A stretch of DNA of 64,000 bases from Knufia peltigerae (Eukaryota > Ascomycota > Eurotiomycetes > Chaetothyriales > Trichomeriaceae), in contig JAPDRN010000021.1 of the NCBI GenBank assembly GCA_030247855.1, positions 248,001 through 312,000 on the forward strand. Direction: 5' to 3'. The position numbers were made by a program, and so were the translations under genes. Shown here piece after piece: positions 9,572 through 20,340 of this stretch (position 1 is the first letter of the stretch; the number at the start of each line of letters is the position of its first letter). The notes below the pieces were generated by a model that was not told the origin of the DNA, did not search any database, and saw only the letters and a list, made by a program, of their open reading frames with translations.

Positions 9572-11629
9572 TCATAAACAATGCCCTTCAATCTCAATGA
9601 CCCTCCCACCATCCATCTCGTCATTCCGTAGAGGCAAGTCAGGATACATGCCTCTTTGGATCGTTCCCATCTCCTGTCCATCCTCCACACTTTCGATACC
9701 ATTGAAATTATCCAAATCACCCAGATCCAAATCTTCAACATCACTGAAACCATCATCATCATCCTCCTCCTCCTCCTCCTCCTCCTCCTCCTCCTCCTCC
9801 TCCTCCTCCTCCTCCTCATCATCTTCTTCTTCACCTCTCATCCTCCACCACCATCTACTGCCCCTCCAGATACCCAAGACGTCCCCTCTCCGTTCTTCAT
9901 CTTCCTCGCTCCCCACCAACCATTCCCACTTTTTCAAGAACCATCTTTTGGCCTCCCAGCTCCTGGTGTCCCAGGCGACGTCCCCGGCCATGCCCCGGCT
10001 GCGCGTGGTCGAGCGGTGACCGTCACCGCCCGTGTCCCTCCTGCCGGCCCTGGTGGTCGTGCCGCTCCCACCTCCCCAACACACCATCCCGCCGTGCATC
10101 AGATCCAGAAACAACTCGGCGTGGTCCAACAGTCCACGGGTGCTCGCGCAGATGGCGCGTTCCCTCACGAACGGGAAAACTATACAGTCCAAGTAGCTCG
10201 GGTGAGGTTGCAACAACTGCGCCGGTGTGGGTCTCAGGGCGGGTTGGACCCGGTCCATGTGGTCTTGCAACTCCTTGGTCACGAGCACTCCGTGACCCAG
10301 TGGCCACCTCGTGTCCGAGTGTAACACGCCCCCTCCCGTACAAGGATAGTCGAAGCCGGTGTATCGAACCGGTCGGGTTAGGGATCGGTTGTCCGGCTGG
10401 TTGAGTTTGATGTAACAACCCGGGAACCTACTCGGGTGGTCGTTGATGTATTCACTCCTGCTTATCCCCACGGCGCTGGCGACCGCGATGGACGCCTCGA
10501 TGTTGTCCTCCAACCACAATCTCATGTGGTTGGAGTATGGGTCGGGTAGGTGTGAGGCTTGCACGGGCACGAAGCGGATGTAGTTGCTGCTGCTGCTGCT
10601 GCTGTTGTTGTGGTACGTCCCGTTCGACGAGTGATGGTTATAATTGGCACCGAACGGGGGAAACATCCCGGATCGTCCGGATCGTGATGGTGGACTATTA
10701 TACTGGGTCGATTGTGGCGTCAGGATCATAGCCGTGCTGTGCTGGTGGTGTTTCCTGCTTCTTCGTTTGTCACCGAGAAGTGCGGCGGGAGAGTATGTTT
10801 CTTGCGTTTGTCCGGGAGATCGGGGAGGCATGGGCCATATATGACGGAGATCGACGTCGTCGAGGTCCTCGTGGATGTTGTTGCGCAGGAGACTCGGATC
10901 CAGGTTGGGGTCGAAAAGAGATTCGATGTCGTGTGTCGTTGGAGGGGGTGTGGGTGTTGCAATATCTCGCCCGGAGAAATTCATGCCCGGGATAGGTCCC
11001 GAGGCAAAGGGCAAGTCGCCAGCGGCGGTGAAGGCATCGGCCAGATTTAGATTTATCGTGTCTGGTATTGTACCTGGTAGTGATGACGATTGATGTTGTG
11101 TGTTGTGTGTACGTTTCGCGTGAGGTCTTGTCTCTGATGATGATTGATCATGTGTGTCGTGTATACCTTTCGGGTGAGATGATGGCGACGACCGACGGCG
11201 TAGATCTGAACCTCGATGGCAATCATCACTTATCGTACCAGTAGGAATAATTTTGTTTTTCGTGGTCGATACATCGGGTGTCGTTGTCGTCTTCTTCGTA
11301 TCAATAGGTCTGCCATCAACAACAACCACACCAACACTCTGTGCTAACCCTTCCAAATCTACAAGTTTCTTCTTCAATCTCTCCTTGTATAACTTTTGTG
11401 CTCTTCGATTTTGTTCCCGACGTTTTTCCGTGATGACTCGGACGTATTTTTTCTTTTTGGTGGGAATATTGTCGTCACCATTGACACCGTCATTGACATC
11501 GATATTACCATTTGTATGAGTATCGGTATTGACATTGGCACTGTCATCGTTTGTACGATATACCCGAGACTGAGTCTGTGTTCGAGTGTGCTTTTGAGTG
11601 TGTGGTCGGGTCCGTGTACCAAAAGCCAT
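9572..11629 (-). CDS. bZIP transcription factor with DUF3425-like C-terminal region and long poly-Glu tract
   Basis: Putative nuclear DNA-binding regulator of 685 aa, intronless. A basic region lies near residues 60-90 (EKRREQNRRAQKLYKERLKKK), of the fungal AP-1-like NRRAQ type, followed by only a short leucine-repeat stretch (LVDLEGLAQ). The C-terminal half matches the general layout of fungal bZIP-associated DUF3425: SNHMRLWLEDNIEAS, then RPTPAQLLQPHPSYLDCIVFP, then SWEAKRWFLKKWEWLVG. The domain assignment is from pattern memory. The start is a true ATG at 11629 (MAFGTRTRPHTQ). Near the C-terminus a run of about 20 Glu, bounded by Asp, is encoded by a GAG microsatellite. Low-complexity His/Thr/Asn stretches occur at the N-terminus. 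Target genes are unknown. Confidence 0.75.
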   Translation of the reverse strand: MAFGTRTRPHTQKHTRTQTQSRVYRTNDDSANVNTDTHTNGNIDVNDGVNGDDNIPTKKKKYVRVITEKRREQNRRAQKLYKERLKKKLVDLEGLAQSVGVVVVDGRPIDTKKTTTTPDVSTTKNKIIPTGTISDDCHRGSDLRRRSSPSSHPKGIHDTHDQSSSETRPHAKRTHNTQHQSSSLPGTIPDTINLNLADAFTAAGDLPFASGPIPGMNFSGRDIATPTPPPTTHDIESLFDPNLDPSLLRNNIHEDLDDVDLRHIWPMPPRSPGQTQETYSPAALLGDKRRSRKHHQHSTAMILTPQSTQYNSPPSRSGRSGMFPPFGANYNHHSSNGTYHNNSSSSSSNYIRFVPVQASHLPDPYSNHMRLWLEDNIEASIAVASAVGISRSEYINDHPSRFPGCYIKLNQPDNRSLTRPVRYTGFDYPCTGGGVLHSDTRWPLGHGVLVTKELQDHMDRVQPALRPTPAQLLQPHPSYLDCIVFPFVRERAICASTRGLLDHAELFLDLMHGGMVCWGGGSGTTTRAGRRDTGGDGHRSTTRSRGMAGDVAWDTRSWEAKRWFLKKWEWLVGSEEDEERRGDVLGIWRGSRWWWRMRGEEEDDEEEEEEEEEEEEEEEEEEDDDDGFSDVEDLDLGDLDNFNGIESVEDGQEMGTIQRGMYPDLPLRNDEMDGGRVIEIEGHCL
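9762..9817. repeat. (CTC)n trinucleotide microsatellite inside bZIP gene
   Basis: About 18 uninterrupted CTC/GAG triplets encoding a Glu run on the minus strand, flanked by CAT/CTT variants encoding Asp and Glu. It is likely to vary in length between strains. Confidence 0.9.
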
Positions 11630-12431
11630 AGTTTGATACCTATTTTAGTACTTTAGCACTTCAGCAAAGGTGTTTTCGATCCGGGTCTCGGCGTTACACG
11701 ATGCTGTACACCGGTAGTGAGGATGAAAGTGTGAACTTGTCGAGGTGAGCCAGCAAGAAACAAGAAAAAGAGGGTGAGCCAATTCCAAATGTCCAAACGT
11801 TCAAGTTCACGTCCTCATCGATAACCCGTTGGACTGTGAGAGTCGCGTACTTGAGGATTTGGCTTACCCTACTTACATAACCCGTTAGCAATCAGGAGAG
11901 GTAAGCCAACTTTGCAAACAAGTAAAAAACACGGAGTTCCGGACCAAAGTCTTCCCCCCCACACCCACCCACCTTCGAGTATGTGTACAACGTCGTACTT
12001 GTTACTGCGTACTCGGCGATACCCCGTGAAGGGCTTTTTACCGGTGCTGTGGGAGTATATTCTGCTTACTAATATTGGCCATCAATACGAATACGAACAA
12101 GCGCCCTGAGAGTGATGCTTGCCATGATAGGCAGGTCGGCCGAACGACGTCATTCATCCTCTACTCCAACAATTTGCTTTCACACGGCACTTACTCCGGA
12201 TAAAGCAACATTCAAAACGGAGTACTCGTACTCTACATGTCTTTGGAATTCATTTCTTGTCCATTCATAAATTCATTTCACCAGCAACGCCTATCCAACT
12301 AGGAAGCACTCCATAACCAGGGTATTGTCCATACTATGCAATTAACCAACGACAATTCATCATTAAACCCTTCCCTTTGTCATTCTCATCAAGTTCCATG
12401 TCGTTTCGCAATCAACAATACCAAGTTTTGA
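11630..12431. other. Intergenic region with short inverted ACTCCG/CGGAGT motifs
   Basis: Promoter side of the bZIP gene and 3' flank of CTI6. TACTCCG at 12192-12198 and CGGAGTA at 12218-12224 form an inverted pair, followed directly by an overlapping TACTCGTA at 12223-12230. ATAACCCGTT occurs twice near 11820 and 11878. No gene seen. Confidence 0.5.
12192..12224. repeat. Inverted TACTCCG/CGGAGTA pair
   Basis: TACTCCG (12192-12198) and CGGAGTA (12218-12224), 19 nt apart, followed by an overlapping TACTCGTA. Confidence 0.6.
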
Positions 12432-14344
12432 TCATCTCGAATAGACGCCATAGACACTTTGCCAGTGTACCAATTCCTTGGTCAGAGTCTCCATCATGTC
12501 CTGACTTCCCATGACCCCAAACTCCTTTTGATCCGTGATGTTCAATCCTGACTCCTCATCCGTTGAGTTTGCCTCTTTCAGACCAGCCTCAACCGCGCGA
12601 ACCAAACTAGCAGTCGGTAATGCAGTCGCATCCTTCACTCCATTCGGTGTGTTTGCTCCCTTGGAACTTGCACTTGATGGTTGTGACTGTGTGTTTGTTT
12701 GCGTCTGCATGTGTCCAACAAACTCCAAAATGGCAGCAACACGTCTTCTCATCTCATTCAGACTAGTTCTAGCAGGGTGTGTCTTCGCTTTGGAACTGCG
12801 GCCACTCTCGCCGTGTATGCCATTGGCGCCATTCGGTGATCCCCCGTTGCCGTTGATATCGTGGGATCCATCTCTTGCAGGAGTGCCATCATCACCGTTG
12901 GCGTGATCTCGAGTGTACTGATTTCTGCCCAATCTTCCTCTTCTAGTTGCTCCTTTGGGATTTCTGCGACTGTAGTTTGATCTACCGGAAGGAGGTGTAT
13001 CTGCTTTCTTGCCATTGGCTTGTGCGGCTTTAGAAGGAGAAAGGCTCGGAGTAGGTGGGGGAGAGTCTGTCATGATGAGCCCATATGCATTGATGAATTT
13101 CATGAACACAACGTACCATCTCCTCTTCTTCTTTCCGATCGAGCATTCCTTTTGCTGGCTGCCTCCGCACGTTGGGCTGCTTGCTGCTCCTTTTGTCTGT
13201 CGCGCATTTCTTTCTCTCGGTTGCTTCGTGCTGCTGCTCCTCTGGACTTGTTGTTTCTACCTTTACCGTTGGTGTCGTCTGCGCCAAGGTCAGGGGAGTT
13301 GCTGTGTTTAGAAAGAGTGGACGATGCATTCGACCCTGTCCGTTGCCGTTTTGAATTGTTTTTGTGACTGTAATAATGTCAATTCAGTGCCCACTCTCAC
13401 AAAACGCATCAGCTTACTCTTCTATATCTTCTCTCGTTCTCTTGCCAAGTGTGCCCATTTCTTTACTCTCCTCGATGGCTCTTCTCAACATTTCATCCTC
13501 GTCATAAGCACCCCTGCTGTTCATAGTTGCTCTTCTCTTTGTGCTCTCATTCTGCCTGTTTTTGCCATCTTTCTTGCGAGAGATTTCCGAGGCCGACGTT
13601 AGAGGAGAGGATCTGGTAGAGACTGCTTCGAGCACCGGAAGGTAGTGGGAAGATTTCGGCCTGGTTACAATTGTCAGCAAATTTTGGTTTCGGCCAGGTT
13701 TGAACTGACGATCCGTGTCTTTTGTGCACAATAAAGATGCCACAGTAAACGGCTTGTAAAAGGACATGAGATGACTGTACTTACCCACTAGAACTCCTGG
13801 TGATCTTGTGAAACTCAGGTTTGCATTGTTCACAATAGTACTCATCGGGCAGCATAGATTCGTCCAGCAAGCCCATGCAGCCTCCATGCTGCCAGACACC
13901 ACATTTGTCGCACTGGACAAAAAAGTTGCCAGTGTCGTCAGTCAGTGTGTCTGGATCAGTTTGTTGCTGTCTCAAGCTGGCCGAGGGGCCAGGATATTCA
14001 GCTTGTCCACAAATACACCGAGTAACTTCCTCTTCGGCAGCCTCAGGGTCTACATCTTCTTCTCCATCTTCAATTTGTTGTTTGACTGTTGGTTCTCTGT
14101 CTTCACCGTTTCTTCTGCTCCGACGCGGAGGTAGCTGCTCGGCACGAGACATCTCTCCAAGATCACCGGATTCGGATCGATTGATGGAAGGTCTTCTTGG
14201 TGAGTTTGTACGGTTGTTCGTGCGGACGTCTCGGTCGGGTTTGGAGTTGTTTGAGGTGGTGAAGGACGAGTTGTTATTGTTGTTGTTGGAGGCGGTGGAG
14301 GGTAGCTGTGACGAGCGGGCACGAGACGATCGGCGAGGGCTCAT
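12432..14344 (-). CDS. CTI6: PHD-finger protein Cti6-like, Rpd3L histone deacetylase subunit
   Basis: Chromatin reader of 562 aa, similar to yeast Cti6, a PHD subunit of the Rpd3L deacetylase complex. Exons 14344-13785, 13660-13418, 13367-13117 and 13066-12432 join in frame (1689 nt). The PHD finger is at about residues 108-175: RCICGQ, a Ser/Gln-rich insertion, then FFVQCDKCGVWQHGGCMG and YYCEQCKPEFH. This gives the Cys4-His-Cys3 ligand set. A conserved block with YDEDEMLRRAIEESKEMG follows, then a basic Lys/Arg-rich stretch and a C-terminal helix-prone region with LNEMRRRVAAILEFVGHMQ. The N-terminus is Ser/Asn/Arg-rich and disordered. The first methionine is 14344; the longer open frame upstream would use GTG. 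Family assignment is firm, and the role in gene silencing is inferred from yeast. Confidence 0.87.
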
Positions 14345-15521
14345 GGTAAAATTAGGCTGAGACACTCAATAAACCGTGCAGAGATGTGATCGAGTGGACG
14401 GTATAATGCTACAGACAACGTAGCAAAGCAGAAAGACGTCTGAGTGTGGGTGGGCAGGATTCGCGCCCAGCAGAGGAAGTGGGAAATTCGTCGTGTTTGT
14501 TAGAGTGCGGGAAGTGGCAGTCAGTCAGAGAGGCATGGAGGGAGACACGGATGTTCCCAGTGAAAATCGCAGCAGAATCACATTGCTCTCGAGGAAAGGA
14601 GCGACAGCGAAGAACGAAGAAGAGGAGGAGAAAAAGGTGTGTGCAGCAGATGAGACTCTCACACACTGCGGTGACTGCAGCGACTGAATGCGCTGCTGCT
14701 TGAGCGAAGGGCCCGACGCACAGTGGCCAGCGCTGCCATTGGCCCATCCAGATTCTGAAGGGGAAAAGCGGGTTCGGAGCATATTGCATGAAAACGACCG
14801 GGCTGGAAACTCACGGGTTTTTCCCCTCAGTCTGTGACTTCAATCTCCAAGTTCCCTGCAGCAGGAGAAATGTGCTGACTGCCGTCATAGACCAAAGTGT
14901 GCCCGAGAGTGGCTTTGGAAAGAACAATTTCTTGTTTTTTTCAAAGTCGGGGCGTAGGAAGTCATGCAATTTGAATCTGTATAATGAAGTGAATTTGCTG
15001 ATGACATGGTCGGTGGCTTCGGCCGAGCAATTGCCTGCTCCTATGGTCACGTGCGTTGGGGAAAAACCACTTTACAGTCTTGACCAATCAACGCGTCGCA
15101 ATTCTTTTCCACTTTGCTCACGCGTCAGAGGTATCAAGGACGGAGTATTAGTGTTCTCAGTACTCCGTAAAGGGAGGTGGAAAGCAGGCCATACAGTACG
15201 GAAGAGAGTCTGGAGTACTCATATTCGAACCAAGAGGTTAAAGCAGTGCAAAAAACGGTAATTGATTCTCCAATACCCCTACTCGTACTCGTATATGCTG
15301 TAGCTGTTCTGTCCTCCAAGCTGATGCTGGCTGCGCTTTATGCTGCAAACCTCTCGATCAATGCTTCCAACGCCAAGTTGCGTATTTGTATGTCTTGGGG
15401 TAAAACGAATGTTCTTCGGAATGTCGATGGCGTATGATACAATTGTTTCGGCCGTTTCGTCGTTAATTCATGTCGTGATACAATAGAATAGCATGTAGTC
15501 TTGAGGGGTATTTGGTGCTGT
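14345..15521. other. Intergenic region with E-box and ACTCCGTA inverted repeat
   Basis: Contains CACGTG at 15048-15053, an inverted pair ACGGAGTA (15140-15147) and TACTCCGT (15161-15168), and two overlapping TACTCGTA copies at 15280 and 15286. No coding region with family-like sequence seen on either strand. Confidence 0.5.
15140..15168. repeat. Inverted ACGGAGTA/TACTCCGT pair
   Basis: Perfect 8-bp arms at 15140-15147 and 15161-15168 with a 13-nt loop, in non-coding DNA. Confidence 0.75.
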
Positions 15522-17159
15522 TCAAAACAATGGCTCTGGACTCGAAGGTGAAAAATATCCGGGGTCTTCTCCCGAAATGCGATGCGATGCTGGAAGCTGC
15601 ACACCTCCAGCTTTGGTGACTCCATCTCTACGTGCCATGATCAGTAGTTCTTCCTCCGTGGCCTTGCCTTTGTCTTTCCCCTTGGGCTTCACACTCGCCT
15701 CAACCAGATCGATACCCGGCCCGAGATCCTGACTGCCCGTCTGCGCCCTCTTATGTCTGATCAAGAGACTCAATTGGCTTTTCGAACGCGGTAACTCCAC
15801 TGCATCATCTGAACTGTACTCATCGTCACTAACCGATGGCGAAGCAGGCATGGATAAGCGCAATGATGAAGGACCCTTGTGCACCTCTGGAGCTTCCGAC
15901 AATATTGCCTTGTTTTTGCCCTTTTCCTCCTCCAATGGATCTTCATCAGCGAAGCGAACCACACTCTTATTCTTGGGCATGCGCATAAGGACTGGAAGAT
16001 TGGTGAAACTGTTCAACTTCTTCTGCGCCTCGACAAACTTGCCACGAAAGTCACGCTCGACCAGATCTGCTGCAGTTGTTGCAGGCGCCGTCGCGCCCAT
16101 GGGGGGCGTGGGCGTTCCTGAATTAACACTTTGCCAGGAGGAGGGAGAAGACATCAGGAAATTCGCCGAGTTTCGCAACACTGTGGACCCCAAGTGTCAG
16201 TGCAGAAAAACATGCAGGAGAAGAGAAACAAACTTACCAGGAGGATTGGGGAGTCCGGGTGGTGGACCTCTTGTATTCGCACGCCCGGCAGCATGGCTAT
16301 TGCTTGCTGGGGCGGATAGTCTTCCAGAAGGCTCTGTAGGTATTCGGGGTGACTTGGGGGCATTTGGAACTGTCGATATCGCCCGAGATGAGCTTGATTT
16401 TCGTCGACCTAGTTGAGGTCTCGTCCTGGTTCTCCCTGCCGTGGCCACTATCGGGATTCTTGATCGACTACCACTAGTAGTCCGGCTCAGCGTAGGCCTG
16501 GAAGATGAAGCAGAGGCTGTGTTTGAAGCAGAGGCTGTAGTCCATGTCGTTCGTTGTTCTGGTACGTGAATTAACTCGTTTGATGCATCATACACGAGAC
16601 GCCTTCCCGGTGGCTCTTGACACAACGGCGGAAATCCTTCCAAGTAATGAGGGTCTGTAGGATGCGATCGAGGGCTGATTGACTCGGAGGATCCAACCGT
16701 GCACGATTTCGATTCTTGCATGGGAATTGAAGTAGCCTGGATCCATCTTAGCATAGCGCACTTGTGTTTGCTGCCTAGACTGACCTGTGACTGCACCCTC
16801 GAGAATACATTGATATGTCCGATGGGACTAAGATCGAACTGTTCGTCACAGCGACGCCAAAGCCGCATGAGGCGAGGGACTGTCATATTATGAGCAAGCT
16901 CTGGGTCACTCCAGACTCGCCAAAAGAGATTCCGCGACCTGGTGCATGTTGGATCGCCGGAAAGGTCACTTTGTACAGCAAAGTCTAGCGACTGAATTAG
17001 CAACTGCACAAGAGCTGTTTTGAAAATCGGAGTGCACCAACATCTCCAGAAGTGGTGCAAGGCATCGGCATTGTCGGCCACAGAGTCGACAGCACCAAAG
17101 GCGTCTTGTTCGACAGCAGGGATCGTATTGATGAGTCCTCGTGGTAATATGGCTGTCAT
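15522..17159 (-). CDS. Conserved-looking hypothetical protein, basic/Ser-rich C-terminal half
   Basis: I do not recognise this 526-aa protein. Two exons, 17159-16238 and 16180-15522, separated by a 57-nt intron with a good GTAAGT donor. Residues 1 to about 150 look like a folded helical domain (WRCWCTPIFKTALVQLLIQS, RSRNLFWRVWSDPEL, RLMRLWRRCDEQF). The rest is Ser/Arg/Pro-rich and probably disordered, with GRTRTRPQLGRRKSSSSR, an acidic patch DDEYSSDDAVELP and basic KPKGKDKGK. No signal peptide or membrane span. The start is the first ATG of the frame. The modular layout suggests a nuclear or regulatory protein, but that is a guess. Confidence 0.72.
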
Positions 17160-20100
17160 GGCATGCAACGTGTCGACTAGTAAAGTACTTCTCCGGCTTC
17201 AGAAATCCAACAATCAACCGCAACAAGGCAAAATGGCCAGCACATGTCCTTTGGTCACCGGCATTGGTAAGAGATTGCGAGGATGAGAATGTTGTAGCAA
17301 GAGCGGAAAGACGGGGGGGGGAAGCTGCAAAGTGTTGGCCCTGTCGCGGCAGGTGCAAATGTGGGAGAATAGGCAAGAACCTTGGGATTCGCCAAAGGTC
17401 GGTGAGCGCGATGTTGATCGGTATTTACGATTTGTGGGTTGTTGACCAGCAAATGGCGTGCGAGGAATTGTTGATAGTGATCGTGGAAAGGTAGATATTG
17501 GCTGTGAGGAGGCAAATGAGCTGGATGTTGCTGCTAACGTGGACAAGTGACAGTCTGAAAAGTCCTTTTGATAGGAGTTTGGAAGGTCTTGTAGGACAAA
17601 TGGCTGGAGGCCCGCTTCCCTGAGGCCTAGACCAACGCTGACCAGTGGACCAGATGCGCGGGGTCCTCGACTCTGAGTGGCCTCCAGTGACTGGTTTCAA
17701 GTCTTCACCTCGCGAGCAGGTCTTACGGTCAGAGGTCGATCAATGCGAATCTGAGCTTGCTGTTCAGTGAGTTGAGGCGGGAAGGACAAGGACAACTCGG
17801 GGGGTTTTGCCCCGGGTATGCTGGTGGGATATGCGCTGGCAGGTGTGTCGAGCGTGGAGGACGACAATCCTCGGACCCGAAAGTGCGTAAGGGAACAGCA
17901 AGGAGCGACCTGGAAGGAAAGGGCAAGTAATATCAGAACAAGTTTGACTGGATGGAGGTGAAGTCAGCCGACCAGAGACAAGGCCTGATGGAGACAGGGT
18001 GGAAGCGGATAATGGAGTTGAGTCCAATGCAGGTACACAAGTTGGCGTTGCAGCAGTGAAAGAGCAGGGGATCAGTCCCAAGTATGTACTTCGTACTGTA
18101 GGGTCACAGCGGAATGGTCACGGAAGGGGATGGCACTGTTGTACGAGTACCAGGGAGGGAGGGAGACAGGGCTAGAATGGGAATTTCACAAGGCTAGACA
18201 CAACAGTCATAGCCACAACATGTTACCCGGTTATCGCAAAGATGAAAATCTGGCGATCCAGAGAATGCACTAGTACCATTGGGATCACAAGACGACCGCA
18301 CCCGATGACCAGGCCCAGGCGGGTAACAGCGTTAGTTCCGTTGGGCGGCGAGCGGTATACAACACGAGTATCGAGCTCGATGGACCAGGAGCTAAGGACC
18401 AACAAGTGGAGTGTCAACACAGGAGGAAAAAGTGTATCGGGAGGTTTGACGAGGATTGTGGCATCATTGATGTCAACAGTCGAGGGAAAATAACTACTGT
18501 ACAAGATACGTGGGACGGACAGGTGGGAGACGGCAGAGGGATCCACACCCATCATTGTACGCAGTACGCACTCAGTACTCGTATCAGACAGTCGAGCATG
18601 GCGTGGGGAGAGGGAGAAATCCGATGACATATTTGACTGGAGTAAGAAAAGGTCGATGGCTGGCAGAAGAGCGGAAATACCCATCGAGGCTGTGAAAGTG
18701 AGGTGAGGTGAGGCTCTCCAAAGGGTAAAGAAAATGGCAACCACCACGACCTGGAAATGATACGGACGGAGTACCGAGTACGGAGTAATGCTCACCGCCT
18801 CATTGCGGAAGTAGAAAGTATGTGGAAGAAGCAAAACATGAATGAATAGCCACGAGCAAGACGCGGCGCCCTAGTGGCCTTAGGCTCCTAAGGTTAAGAC
18901 TTAGCTACAGTATTGTAAAGTACCTAGGAGCTGGGCCGGGAACAGGGGGGTGTGTGAGGAGGTGGATCGGATGCCCGACGCGGACCAGAAAAGTCGAGAA
19001 CATTGACTAGACGGGACAGACATCTGTCGATCGACCAGAACAGAAATTCCCCCGGATGATATGAGATGATGACCATTGATGAGCTCGAGTCAGGTAAACC
19101 CGTCAATACTTTGAGTACCTATACATATACTCCGTATTGACATTGGTAAAGAAGCCATGTATCCGTACAGTGCCTAATAAACGTGAGACTAGAAGGTACC
19201 TAACGTGAGAGAGAGCCGGAAGACGAGACTTACCGAACCGGCCAGAAGCACAATAATGTGGTGCAACTCCCGACGTCGGACTTTTTTAAACACAACCCCT
19301 GTAAGTTTGTACTCGTGCCGGTTACCTACAGGTACTCTCTCTCACCGGGTGCAATGATTCTACCGGGTGGCACTCGTAGAAATAAATGCCTGCATGTCGT
19401 CCATTTACTCCGTTCAGTCTCGCTTCCTGTTGTAGGTGCATGGCCGAGTCCCAACGGGGCAATGCACCGCTTACCACCGGGGAAATCACACATGTCGTCC
19501 TTCCTTTGCTCCGTCTCTAGGACTCGGATTTCCTTGATGAAGCAACCGGGGGAGTCCGCACTGGGAGAAGGAAGTGTAACCAAACTACGGAGTATCACTC
19601 GGTACTACGCCGTAACAAAGCGTATCTACGGCTATTCCGTACCCTTGGGTGCTACCGGAAATGCCCAACCTACTTTATTAGGCATGGAACAAGTGCATCT
19701 TTCTGCCCAACGGACTCTCTCGTATACTAAGCGATGCCAGTAAACTGGGTTCTACAACTTCTTAGTGGTCTCCGTTCTTCCCTCAATGCCTGTGATGTGT
19801 GTGACGAACGACGTGAATACATTGCTGTTCGTCATAGGCAACACCCAACCACACACTTGAGCTCCGTCAACATTTCGATCGTACTCGTACCTGTTTGTAC
19901 CCCTGGCACAGTTGATTCTCGCCCTCTTGATCATTCTCCCATGTGCTCCAACACAGCCCCCCTAGTCATAATCACCGGTAGGGGCTAGTCCCGCCTCGCA
20001 CTACCCAACCCATCCTGTCGATGTCGGCATGTCATTACCGACATATCCCACGTTTTTCTTGGACGGGGGGACCTTCACTCCATCAAGAGGTCAGCCATGG

Positions 20101-20340
20101 CCGGGACGGCTGTTCAGTGGCGCTCGACTTTTCACAACGAACGCCATGCACGCGCCGTCCCAGCAGCTAGATCTCCGGGTTGGCACTGGCAATCACTGCC
20201 GTTGTTGCCACGGCCGGGTGCTTTTCATCCTTATTCCCGGTTTCGACGTTCGTCGGCCAGTACTGTCGAAAGTCGTGTCTGTGTCCTGTTAGCGTCCTAG
20301 GTTGTTTCTTCCGTCGCGGGTGGCATAGGAGGAGCGCATC
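17160..20340. other. 3.2-kb gene-poor region with repeated ACTCCGTA/TACTCGTA motifs
   Basis: No coding sequence I can support on either strand. The longest frames (203 codons at 18223-18834 minus, 161 codons at 19258-19743 plus) lack any recognisable domain and have leader-like composition. The region holds TACGGAGTA at 18779-18787 and 19586-19594, TACTCCGTA at 19128-19136, TACTCGTA or its complement at 18142, 18576 and 19882, and GACGGAGTA at 18765. It could contain a long non-coding transcript, long UTRs or a decayed element; nothing decides between these. Confidence 0.45.

Noticed and set aside
9656..10324. Plus-strand ORF with a run of leucines
   Set aside because: Reading of the CTC microsatellite on the wrong strand, antisense to the bZIP gene.
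18223..18834. 203-codon minus-strand ORF in the gene-poor region
   Set aside because: No recognisable domain, no splice extension, composition like random non-coding DNA.
19258..19743. 161-codon plus-strand ORF
   Set aside because: Same reasons; overlaps several ACTCCGTA-type motifs that lie in non-coding DNA elsewhere.
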